Source: Desulfurella acetivorans A63
GTDB lineage: Bacteria; Campylobacterota_A; Desulfurellia; Desulfurellales; Desulfurellaceae
DNA length: 64,000 nt
Direction of reading: 5' to 3'
Assembly (NCBI GenBank): GCA_000517565.1
Contig: CP007051.1
Location: forward strand, 1,015,039 to 1,079,038
A model generated the notes under the pieces. It was not told where the DNA came from and did no database searches. It was given only the letters and a program-made list of their open reading frames with translations. The position numbers and the translations under genes were made by a program. Shown one piece after another: positions 55,618-63,259 of this stretch. Each line of letters starts with the position of its first letter. The stretch's first letter is position 1.

Positions 55618-55931
55618 GCAAGGTAGTCATTATTTTAGCTAATCCAAATGACGAAGTTTTAAAAACCGGTGTTTTATATGGCGCTAATGCTGTAAAATAC
55701 AAATGGTTTGAAGATGTAAAATTTTTTGTGTTTGGCGCAAGCCAGGAAATAATCCTAAAAAACGATGAACTTTTAAACACACTTAAAAAACTCCAGGCGG
55801 TAGCCTGCAAGTTTGTTGCCAAAGAAAAAAGCATTGATAAGCTATATAAAGAAAAAGGTTTTAACTTAGAATACATTGGCGAACCTCTATCTAATTTAAT
55901 TAACGAAGGCTATATTCCAATGGTGTTTTGA
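55614..55931 (+). pseudogene. DsrE-family gene with ATA in place of the start codon
   Basis: The frame reads SKVVIILANPNDEVLKTGVL, YGANAVKYKWFEDVKFFVFG, and ends YIGEPLSNLINEGYIPMVF: a complete 105-codon DsrE/DsrF-like protein. AAGGAGG (55601-55607) is perfectly spaced before codon ATA at 55614-55616 where ATG is expected. A G-to-A change at 55616 would explain both this ATA and the TAA end of the doxX frame (TTATGA to TTATAA). A shorter start at GTG 55728 would lose a third of the fold. It could still be translated weakly from ATA. Confidence 0.7.
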
Positions 55932-55939
55932 ATTCTACT

Positions 55940-55967
55940 AAAATAGAACACTTTTGCTATTTTTTTT
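55940..55967 (+). terminator. Weak rho-independent terminator after the dsrE remnant
   Basis: AAAATAG (55940-55946) and CTATTTT (55957-55963) make a 7-base-pair AT-rich stem ending in a T run. The stem is weak, so this is tentative. Confidence 0.35.
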
Positions 55968-56025
55968 AAACAAAAATGTGAAAATGCATTCAGAATTGAA
56001 AGTAGATTGAACTAAGCACAACACA

Positions 56026-56337
56026 TCAGATCTTAATATTTAACAAACTACCTAACATTTGATTTTGTGCTTGAATAGCTTTAGTGTTTGCTTTATAAGT
56101 TATGCTGTTTAAATTCAAATTTACTATTTGGCTTGTTAAGTCAACATTATTGCCATTTAAATTTGATGGGGTGTTTGATTGGATTATGGTTTGCGTTACA
56201 CCTTTATTGTTTGGCAAAGTCATTGATGTAACATTCAATTGTTTATAATTTTTTGAGTTTAAATTGGCAATATTACTTGCAGTTACATCTTGTCTTATGG
56301 ATGCATCGTTGAGTCCGCTAATACTTGTTAAAAACAT
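56026..56337 (-). CDS. Minimal flagellar basal-body rod-like protein
   Basis: A 103-residue protein. The N-terminal SISGLNDASIRQDVTASNIA and NLNSKNYK match the flagellar rod/hook Asn-rich motif (ANNIANxxTxGY), and the C-terminal VDLTSQIVNLNLNSITYKAN plus LGSLLNIKI matches the conserved rod C-terminal helix. The two ends are joined with almost no middle domain, shorter than FlgB or FlgC (about 130-140). It may be a stand-alone rod paralogue. It is 15 bases downstream of a second small motility-like gene. Confidence 0.7.
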   Translation of the reverse strand: MFLTSISGLNDASIRQDVTASNIANLNSKNYKQLNVTSMTLPNNKGVTQTIIQSNTPSNLNGNNVDLTSQIVNLNLNSITYKANTKAIQAQNQMLGSLLNIKI

Positions 56338-56352
56338 ATTATGGTCCTATGC

Positions 56353-56550
56353 TTATGCCATCTGATCAAATTGATTTCCAATGGTTTTGGATTTTGGCAC
56401 AAGATTTTCTTGATTGCTTTGATTGTTGATCTTTTGTGTATTATTAGTTTTTTGCTGCATTGCAATTAGATCACTCACCTGTTGTTTATTTTGATCTATA
56501 GCTTTTTTAAGCGTGTCTATTTGCACCTGAGCACTTGCATTAACTTGCAT
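56353..56550 (-). CDS. YjfB-like small putative motility protein
   Basis: A 65-residue helical protein starting MQVNASAQVQIDTLKKAIDQ with QVSDLIAMQQK later, then an Asn/Gln-rich tail. This resembles small YjfB/putative motility proteins that lie near flagellar genes; the match is by pattern only. The ATG at 56548-56550 directly follows AAGGAGGTGTTT, so the longer frame from 56628 is rejected. It and the rod-like gene share one promoter. Confidence 0.55.
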   Translation of the reverse strand: MQVNASAQVQIDTLKKAIDQNKQQVSDLIAMQQKTNNTQKINNQSNQENLVPKSKTIGNQFDQMA

Positions 56551-56584
56551 AAACACCTCCTTGCGTCTTTCATTCTTATCTACT

Positions 56585-56612
56585 AATATAAGCTTTAAAA
56601 GTCTTAAGTCAA
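56585..56612 (-). promoter_or_regulatory. Promoter for the two small motility-like genes
   Basis: Minus-strand TTGACT (56607-56612) and TATATT (56585-56590) with a 16-base spacer, then AAGGAGG before the ATG. No clear flagellar sigma28 pattern was found. Confidence 0.5.
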
Positions 56613-57037
56613 GCAATTTAATGATCATTAAGCGACTGATTTATTAATCTGTTACAAAACTTTTGCAAAATAGAAAACAAAGTGCTTGTTATGGTCAACT
56701 TAAATTACCAACCTAAGGCACGTTTATTTTCTCAAGTCTGTTTTGTTCGCTTTTTCATTAACTCTTTCATACTATAACTTTTACCCATTATAATAAAAAA
56801 TAGCGTTAGCGCATGATTCTGTTTGCAACATAAGGTTTGGTACACTTTATTTGAACAATGCTTTTTGGTTGGTTTAATAAATATAAAAATCAGTATAAAC
56901 AAAAAAGATAGAAGTAGTATAGTACAATAAATCATAATAAACTGCAAATGTATATAAATGTCTAAATAAAGCTTGAAGCAAAATGCCTGTCTTTTGATGA
57001 TTGTTGTTGTAAAGTGGTAAAAACTGGTTAAACCCTA
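56613..57037. other. Intergenic stretch with no convincing gene
   Basis: About 425 bases between divergent transcription units. An open frame of 71 codons on minus (56732-56947) starts with TTG, has no Shine-Dalgarno and shows only one hydrophobic segment, so it was not called. No clear repeat or RNA motif was found. Confidence 0.5.
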
Positions 57038-57065
57038 TTGTAATTTAAATCTTAAATCATATAAT
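57038..57065 (+). promoter_or_regulatory. Promoter for the tubulin/caspase-like gene cluster
   Basis: TTGTAA (57038-57043) and a perfect TATAAT (57060-57065) with a 16-base spacer, about 60 bases before the first ATG, which follows TAGGAGG. Confidence 0.6.
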
Positions 57066-57124
57066 TATTATAGGTTTATTTTATTAAAATTTAGTCCAAT
57101 AAAAATTTTTTAGGAGGTTGTGCA

Positions 57125-57964
57125 ATGAATATTTGTAAAGGTTTTTTAGTGTTGATTGCTTTGTTTGGTTTTGTGTCTTTGGCTTTTGGTGGAGATGGAG
57201 TTAGCTCAAGAGCTTTATTTTTTAGTACCGCAGGCACGGCAATTTCTGTCCCATCAGTATCTAGCACTAAGATAGAAACCACTACTGTAGTTGAAAAGCA
57301 TACTGTTACTAAAGTAACAAATAGCAACGAAGATTATGCTGCAAAAGCAAATGAATTTTATCAAAAAAAACCTTATGTTAAAAAGATTGCTCAAACTTTA
57401 CAACAAAATATTCCTGCTGGGTTTTCGATTAAGATAGAAAAAGTTACCGATAGTGGGATTATAAATGTAAACCCAAGCGATTACAAATTCAAAACTGGTG
57501 ATAAATTTATTGTCAATTTCCAAACAAATTTGCCCGGCATTGTAGAGGTTAGTAACATATCTCCAACAGGCGAAGAAACAAAATTAATACAAGAATATGT
57601 GGAAGCTTTCACGCCTATTCAGATACCAGGTAATGGTCAAGGTGAATTTGAATTTCAGGATAGCACAGGTGTTGAGAAGCTTGTTTTTAAGTTATATTCT
57701 TGTAAAAACCCGTCCAAGCAAACATATATTGCAAGCAGAAGCATTAATATTGTAAGAAATAATGATAATTATGGCAAAGTCAATAACGCAGTTTTTGAAA
57801 GCCTACCTAATTGCAAAAAAAGCTATGAAAGTAATGCTTCGAGTAGTAGAAGTATAGTTATATCAAACAACTCATATGTAGAAGATGCATCTTATTATGT
57901 AAGCAATACAGAAGCTGGTTCTTCACAACCAATAGTTGCCATAGTACGACTTATTCACGAATAG
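57125..57964 (+). CDS. Secreted protein with DUF4384-like domain
   Basis: A 279-residue exported protein. The Sec signal peptide is MNICKGFLVLIALFGFVSLA with cleavage after AFG. A low-complexity Ser/Thr/Val stretch follows (about 28-75), then a beta-rich domain with INVNPSDYKFKTGDKFIVNF and NLPGIVEVSNISPTGEETKL, the pattern of DUF4384 (FkxGDxFxVxFxxNxPGyV). The C-terminus is Ser-rich and ends in IVAIVRLIHE. DUF4384 domains are often fused to caspase-like peptidases in bacteria; here the caspase-like gene lies two genes downstream. It opens the cluster and probably acts in the periplasm. Confidence 0.65.
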   Translation: MNICKGFLVLIALFGFVSLAFGGDGVSSRALFFSTAGTAISVPSVSSTKIETTTVVEKHTVTKVTNSNEDYAAKANEFYQKKPYVKKIAQTLQQNIPAGFSIKIEKVTDSGIINVNPSDYKFKTGDKFIVNFQTNLPGIVEVSNISPTGEETKLIQEYVEAFTPIQIPGNGQGEFEFQDSTGVEKLVFKLYSCKNPSKQTYIASRSINIVRNNDNYGKVNNAVFESLPNCKKSYESNASSSRSIVISNNSYVEDASYYVSNTEAGSSQPIVAIVRLIHE

Positions 57965-57984
57965 CAAGATAGGAGATTGGGATT

Positions 57985-58767
57985 ATGAAAAAAGTTGTTA
58001 CCATAATATTAGTACTATTAGCATTTAATATTATTACTTTTCAAGATTCTATTGCAGGATCATTTTTCGAAAATTTGATTAATAATATTAAAAAAGCTGT
58101 CAATAGTAATTCAACCGCTCAAACCCCGGCTAATCAAAGTCAACAACAAACAACACCTGTAGCTCAAAACGTTCAGAAAGATTATTCTTGTGAAGCTATG
58201 TTTAATAATTCACCTAAAACAATAATAATAAAGCAGATGGGTAAAAATGCTTTAGTATCAGGTATAATTGGCGGTCTTGTCGGAGCTTTGCTTGGTGGTA
58301 AAAACAACAGAGCTGAAGGTGCTGTGGTTGGTGCTGTGGCTGGAGTAGCAGGGGGAGCTTTATATACAGCTTTAGCACACAAAAACGAGTTAAGCAAAGA
58401 TTATGATACAACTGCACGAGACGTCCATTATAATCCATCGAACGGACCATATTTTGATATTGCAAACATAATAATGAAACAAAATATTTTTCATGTGGGA
58501 GACTATATATACATAGATTCTAGATATGATATATTAAGCCCCGAAAAGGATCAAGCGGAACTTCTTACCTATTATGCAACTATTTATAGAAATGGAAAAC
58601 CTGTATTGAGTTTTACAGATAATAGATATATGCCAGAAGGAGAGGTTTCCGATTTGTTTTATATCCCAGTATGTGAAGGAGCTATACCTGGTAATTACAC
58701 ATTAAAATTAAAAGCAGTATGCATGGGCATAGCCAAAGAAAAAGATGTTAGCTTTGTAATTCAATGA
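57985..58767 (+). CDS. Secreted glycine-zipper protein with C-terminal beta domain
   Basis: A 260-residue protein. A signal peptide (MKKVVTIILVLLAFNIITFQ) is followed by a Gln/Thr-rich linker with repeated Gln-Gln-Thr, then at about residues 88-128 a glycine zipper (GIIGGLVGALLGGKNNRAEG and AVVGAVAGVAGGALYTAL) that can insert as paired helices into a membrane. The last 120 residues look like a beta-sandwich (LLTYYATIYRNGKPVLSF, GNYTLKLKAVC). The domain family was not recognised. It overlaps the frame of the next gene but is separated from its preferred start. Confidence 0.6.
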   Translation: MKKVVTIILVLLAFNIITFQDSIAGSFFENLINNIKKAVNSNSTAQTPANQSQQQTTPVAQNVQKDYSCEAMFNNSPKTIIIKQMGKNALVSGIIGGLVGALLGGKNNRAEGAVVGAVAGVAGGALYTALAHKNELSKDYDTTARDVHYNPSNGPYFDIANIIMKQNIFHVGDYIYIDSRYDILSPEKDQAELLTYYATIYRNGKPVLSFTDNRYMPEGEVSDLFYIPVCEGAIPGNYTLKLKAVCMGIAKEKDVSFVIQ

Positions 58768-58784
58768 TTGAAAGCGAGGTGTTT

Positions 58785-60053
58785 ATGTATAAAAAAATGA
58801 TTTTATTTTTAATAACTATGCTAGTATTTACATTTTCCATAGCTCAAGCTTCTGTTGTTAGTCAAATAAATGACGCTATAAAAGCTGCAGGTATTAGCGG
58901 CGGATATGTTCAAGAAGAAAACAATAAAATATACTTAAGAGGAAATTATTTAAATGAAGACCAATTTATAACAGCCTATCATATAGCTCAATCTATTGCT
59001 GGTGCTTCTAATATTAACCCTGGATATGATGTATTGTACACAAAAATTGCTATCACTAATTTTGAAGAGTGTATGTCGGCTGCGCTTACAAACAACCCTA
59101 GCTTATGCCCTTCTCCATTAGAGCTTATACCAAACTTAGCCAACGCTAATGCGACATCCGGAAAATATGCCTTAGTTTTTGGAATAGGATATTTTGAAAA
59201 TTTTCCAAATGTTCCTTTGGGCACTGCACCTTTCAAGGATATGAAGTTGGTTGCCAAAGTTTTGAGCCAAAATGGCTATAAAGTAACAGAAATACCTAAA
59301 TTGCCAACAAAATTTACAGAAAATGATGTTCGAAAGCTTTCATCACAAGCTACGCTTTATAATATTAAAAAAACAATCAAAGAAATGCTGGCTAAAATGC
59401 CAAACGGGTCAACTTTTGTTATATATGCATCAAGTCATGGAGCTACGCCAAGTCAAAATGGCGATACAGGAATAATTGTTTATGATACAAAAACCCAGGG
59501 ACCGGGCTGCCAAATATCATCTATTGCCTCTAGTGGATCAAGAAGCATAGTTTTAGCAGCATCTAATTCAAATAGTAATCTTAGCCAAGCAAATGCTGAT
59601 TGCAATGTGATTAACTCGTCGTTTACAATGCTTGGTAAAAACGGCATAATTAACATGGTTGAAGCTTCTGGAAAAAAAATAAACTTAATAGTTATACCAG
59701 ATGTTTGTCATAGCGGTGCTTTAGCTGGTAGTCAAAAAAATGTATATTCTACAACAGGAAAAGCAGCCACTCAAATAGCAGGTTCTTACGAATATCCTAT
59801 TATATTTATTGGAGCTGCTTCAGGTAATCAAGAGTCAATGCAGAAAAATAATGGAAATGGAGTTTTTACTTATTACTATTTTAGTAATCTTCCAGAAAAC
59901 CAATACAATGCTTATAAAACTTATGAAAATACAAAATCCGAAATAGAAAAAGAAAGTGCAGATTTGTGTAAAAAAGCTGGATGGAAAGGATGTGATCCAA
60001 ATGGGCAAACACCTGTATTTGTTTGGCAACAAGATAATAGTTTTGGTTTTTAG
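58785..60053 (+). CDS. Secreted caspase-like (C14-type) protease
   Basis: A 422-residue exported protein. A signal peptide ends near SIAQA (residue 22). Residues 24-90 resemble a BON-like domain (VVSQINDAIKAAGISGG, VYLRG-type strand). The caspase-like domain starts at KYALVFGIGYFENFPNVPLG (127 on), with the catalytic His218 in FVIYASSHGATPS and Cys308 in LIVIPDVCHSGA; GNGVFTYYYF and QTPVFVW fit the C-terminal caspase strands. A signal peptide puts this protease in the periplasm or on the surface, unlike most cytoplasmic bacterial caspase homologues. ATG 58785 follows GAGG; an ATG at 58764 overlaps the upstream stop. Confidence 0.78.
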   Translation: MYKKMILFLITMLVFTFSIAQASVVSQINDAIKAAGISGGYVQEENNKIYLRGNYLNEDQFITAYHIAQSIAGASNINPGYDVLYTKIAITNFEECMSAALTNNPSLCPSPLELIPNLANANATSGKYALVFGIGYFENFPNVPLGTAPFKDMKLVAKVLSQNGYKVTEIPKLPTKFTENDVRKLSSQATLYNIKKTIKEMLAKMPNGSTFVIYASSHGATPSQNGDTGIIVYDTKTQGPGCQISSIASSGSRSIVLAASNSNSNLSQANADCNVINSSFTMLGKNGIINMVEASGKKINLIVIPDVCHSGALAGSQKNVYSTTGKAATQIAGSYEYPIIFIGAASGNQESMQKNNGNGVFTYYYFSNLPENQYNAYKTYENTKSEIEKESADLCKKAGWKGCDPNGQTPVFVWQQDNSFGF

Positions 60054-60080
60054 TCAAACATAAAAAAACGAGGTGTAATT

Positions 60081-60428
60081 ATGATAAGAGATTTTATACT
60101 ATTTAATTTGTTTAGTTTATCAAACGAAGCAATGGGTTTGTGGGTTTGGCAGTTATGGCTGGTATACATTGTTTTAATTTTAGGTATTGTTTTAGTTCAC
60201 TGGCCATTAAAGCTCTTATATTTAGAAAACACAGGAAGCCCGAAGACTGCCAAAATTCTTGTTCGGGTAAGTTCTGTTGCTTGGGCTATAGCTTTATTTT
60301 TTTCAATATTTAATCCATTGTCTTTTTATAGTGCAATAGCCGCTTTGGCCCCAATATTAATAGCTATAATTATAACTTTATTTGAACTTATACTGAGCTA
60401 TACTGTTCTAAAAGATAAGTATAAATAG
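60081..60428 (+). CDS. Small three-helix membrane protein, function unknown
   Basis: A 115-residue protein with three predicted membrane helices: LWLVYIVLILGIVLVHWPL (about 26-44), VSSVAWAIALFFSIFNPL (about 63-80) and IAALAPILIAIIITLFELIL (about 85-104), with a basic loop (LENTGSPKTAKILVR) in the cytoplasm by the positive-inside rule. No family was recognised. It is 27 bases after the caspase-like gene and 8 before the tubulin-like gene, so it may link the two across the membrane. Confidence 0.6.
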   Translation: MIRDFILFNLFSLSNEAMGLWVWQLWLVYIVLILGIVLVHWPLKLLYLENTGSPKTAKILVRVSSVAWAIALFFSIFNPLSFYSAIAALAPILIAIIITLFELILSYTVLKDKYK

Positions 60429-60436
60429 GAGGACCA

Positions 60437-63259
60437 ATGGCAGGCTTAGTAAATACGCTTTTTATAGGTTTAGGTGGCACTGGTATTCAGATTGGGACAT
60501 ATCTCAAATCTATGCTTGTTCATGACTTTGGTAGTCTTAGTGAAAATGAAAATTACAATGATAATAGAAACATAGTTCGTTTTTTATTTATAGATACAGA
60601 CCAGAACTGGAACTCGCCATTTAAAGGAAAAAAGTATATGGGTATAGATATTGGCGTAAAAGATGATGAAAAAATAGCTATTAGCCTTTTGTCTAGAGAC
60701 AAATCAGAAATTAAAAATCAGGAATTTTACAATTCTTTATATGGAAACAAAGGAAATTTTGTATCGCATGATTTTTCTCAAGGCGCTGGTGCCATAAGAG
60801 TGTATGGGCGTCTAGCCACTAAATACAACTTTGAAAAAATTTATGAAAAAATAAGCAACGTTAAAGCAGAAGTAGCATCTAATAGAGAAATATGGAATGT
60901 GATTGTCGCTTTTTCTTTGTTGGGTGGTACAGGAAGCGGTGTATTTTTAGACATAATGTTTATGTTACAAGAAATAATGACAGGCACAAGAGCTAAACCT
61001 TACTTTTATGCAGCAACTTCTATAGGCATACCAACTCCTAATGTTGCAATGAAAGCCAATCTTGTTTCTTCATTAATGGAAATGGAATATATTGCTAATA
61101 AGGAGTTATATAGAGATATCCAACTAGGTACCTACGAACACTTTGGTCGTAATTTAAAAAAATCTTTAGCAGACTTAGCAATACCGTCGACTATTTATTT
61201 GTTTGGTAATAAAAGAATAAATAATGCTGGAGTGGTTACAGAAGATATCAAAGCCGAAGATATATTCTCTGAAGTGGCAAAACATATTTACTATACACAC
61301 ATTTATAGTGCTACAAGAGGAGTATTCCATAGCTACAGAAACAATTTTCAAGGAATCCTAAACAAATCCCCAAGAGGTTTAACGCAAATATTTTCTACTT
61401 TTGGCGTATACTCAGAAGAAATACCTACAGAAAATATTGTTAATTTTTTTATAAAAAGAGAATTGATAGAGTACTTGAAAAATACTTTAAGTGAAAGAAA
61501 TGAAGAAATAAGAATGAACTTAGATAGGAATTTTGTGTACAATAATTTAGTTGTTGACGATGATTTGAGTCCACAATACTTTAGCAATAATGATGATTTT
61601 TCTCCAAACGGTAAAAATAATATAAAAACTATTTTCCAGAACTTTATTGAAAAAGTAAATGAAAGATATGGTGACCCAAATAATAGAAATCCTTTTTTGT
61701 TTTTATCAAAAAATCAGGATAAAATACTTAAATCGGATGAGACAATTAAAGATTTTTACAAAAACTGCAAAAGCTTAGAACAAGAAAATATAAATACAAT
61801 AGAAGAAAAACTTAAACAAAAAGGGGAATTTAAAAAACTTCTTAGTGCATTCAAATCTTTGAAATCTAACATAGATTCAGATAAAGAAGTATCGAATAAT
61901 TTATTTGTTTCTATAAATAACAAAAGGGAAGAAGCTTATAAAAACTTAAAAGCGGCCACAAAAGCTCTTTTAGAAGAGATTGAATCATCGTCTAAAAAAG
62001 ATGCCCAATGGTTGCTAGATAGAGTAAAAAAATCGTATGATATCTATTTTCAAAAAACAAAAGAATATTTAGAAATAGATATAAAGATAAAATTATACGA
62101 AAAAATAATAAAGTCATTGGATTCAAAAATTAATGAATTAGAATCATTAATAAATGATTATAAAAATCAAATCAAAACTAAAGAAACAGAGCTTGAAAAA
62201 TTAAGAGAGGAGATCCAACAAAAACTTAGAGAATTCAATATTGACTTTCGAAATCTTATCTCTACACCAGAATTGGTATCAGGTTTTTTAAAAGAAGAAA
62301 TTGCCGAAAACTGCAATTTTTGTAATATCAATAACAAAATAGACAACATTGATTCATCCACCTTATCTAATATTTGTCGCAATAAAGTAATTAGTAAAAT
62401 TAACATTGTTGATTTCATCAGAGATAATAAAGAAGTATTACAAACAAAATTTAACGAGAAGTCTCATTTAATGAGTATAGTTATTAACGGAGCAGTAAAT
62501 AGAGATCCAAAAAAAGATGATATTCAATATCTTTTTGTACCTTCAAATAGTACACAAATTTTTGTTACAGGTTTTACTTTAGATAATAAAGCTTTGGGTG
62601 AAAAAACCGATAGAATAATAAGCATAAAAGAAAGTAGCGGGTATCCTTTAGATGTTTTTACTGTTTTTAAAGATAACTTAGAAGATTTGTTGAATTTATC
62701 AAACAACTTAGGATTACAAGAATTAAAAAATTCCTTTACTTACGATTTTGATAGATTTTTCCCAATTTTTAAAGAAGCAATATCTACCAATACAAGAATT
62801 CAACCCGAAAAAATTGCTAACGAAAATGAGACAAAAAGTAAAATGGAGTCTCAACCTTATATTAAAACTGAAAAAAGCGAACCAAAAGAAATTTCTAACG
62901 ACAATTCAACAAAAAGCGTGGTTGAATCTAAATCTTCTACCGAGGCAATATTAAACGAATACCAAATTGAACAGATTGGTAAAGCTATGGGTTTGATACA
63001 AACAGAAAACGGCAAAGATGCCTACTTTGACGAAGAAGGATTTGATTTGCCAACAAAAGATGAAGATGGATTTGATATACCTAAAAACATAATGCTTAAA
63101 AAAATAGAACAAATAATACTATCACTATTAGAGAAGGACAAAAATTCAATAAAAGAAAAAGTCAAAAACTACATTAAACAAGAAAAAGCTAAATTGTCAG
63201 AAGAAGATTATGCTAAACTATATAATCAAATCGTTGAAGATTTTATTAGGAGGTATTAA
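60437..63259 (+). CDS. Tubulin/FtsZ-superfamily-like protein with coiled coil and acidic tail
   Basis: A 940-residue cytoplasmic protein. The N-terminal Rossmann-like GTPase domain opens LVNTLFIGLGGTGIQIGTYL (GLGGTG at 11-16), carries FLFIDTDQNWNSP at 49-61 and the tubulin signature LLGGTGSGVFLDIMF (GGTGSG at 163-168). This is the pattern of the Tubulin_2/FtsZ-like families, not of canonical FtsZ. A long helical and coiled-coil region spans about 430-610 (INELESLINDYKNQI, KETELEKLREEIQQKL). The tail from about 790 is Ser/Lys/Glu-rich and holds a repeated motif, DEEGFDLP and DEDGFDIP. AGGAGG lies before the ATG. The membrane TPR gene follows one base later. Confidence 0.8.
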   Translation: MAGLVNTLFIGLGGTGIQIGTYLKSMLVHDFGSLSENENYNDNRNIVRFLFIDTDQNWNSPFKGKKYMGIDIGVKDDEKIAISLLSRDKSEIKNQEFYNSLYGNKGNFVSHDFSQGAGAIRVYGRLATKYNFEKIYEKISNVKAEVASNREIWNVIVAFSLLGGTGSGVFLDIMFMLQEIMTGTRAKPYFYAATSIGIPTPNVAMKANLVSSLMEMEYIANKELYRDIQLGTYEHFGRNLKKSLADLAIPSTIYLFGNKRINNAGVVTEDIKAEDIFSEVAKHIYYTHIYSATRGVFHSYRNNFQGILNKSPRGLTQIFSTFGVYSEEIPTENIVNFFIKRELIEYLKNTLSERNEEIRMNLDRNFVYNNLVVDDDLSPQYFSNNDDFSPNGKNNIKTIFQNFIEKVNERYGDPNNRNPFLFLSKNQDKILKSDETIKDFYKNCKSLEQENINTIEEKLKQKGEFKKLLSAFKSLKSNIDSDKEVSNNLFVSINNKREEAYKNLKAATKALLEEIESSSKKDAQWLLDRVKKSYDIYFQKTKEYLEIDIKIKLYEKIIKSLDSKINELESLINDYKNQIKTKETELEKLREEIQQKLREFNIDFRNLISTPELVSGFLKEEIAENCNFCNINNKIDNIDSSTLSNICRNKVISKINIVDFIRDNKEVLQTKFNEKSHLMSIVINGAVNRDPKKDDIQYLFVPSNSTQIFVTGFTLDNKALGEKTDRIISIKESSGYPLDVFTVFKDNLEDLLNLSNNLGLQELKNSFTYDFDRFFPIFKEAISTNTRIQPEKIANENETKSKMESQPYIKTEKSEPKEISNDNSTKSVVESKSSTEAILNEYQIEQIGKAMGLIQTENGKDAYFDEEGFDLPTKDEDGFDIPKNIMLKKIEQIILSLLEKDKNSIKEKVKNYIKQEKAKLSEEDYAKLYNQIVEDFIRRY

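Noticed and set aside
56551-56612. Sigma28-type flagellar promoter ahead of the YjfB-like gene
   Set aside because: TAAA and GATAA elements are present, but their spacing does not fit the sigma28 pattern; a sigma70 pattern fits better.
56732-56947. A 71-codon minus-strand frame with a hydrophobic N-terminus
   Set aside because: It starts with TTG, has no Shine-Dalgarno, lies in a very AT-rich stretch and resembles no family I know.
58214-58465. Minus-strand frames opposite the glycine-zipper gene
   Set aside because: They are shadows created by the repetitive Gly/Ala codons of the plus-strand gene.
60437-63259. Calling the 940-residue protein FtsZ
   Set aside because: It has the GGTGSG signature but lacks the FtsZ length and C-terminal peptide, and it has a long coiled-coil part; it belongs to a different tubulin-like group.
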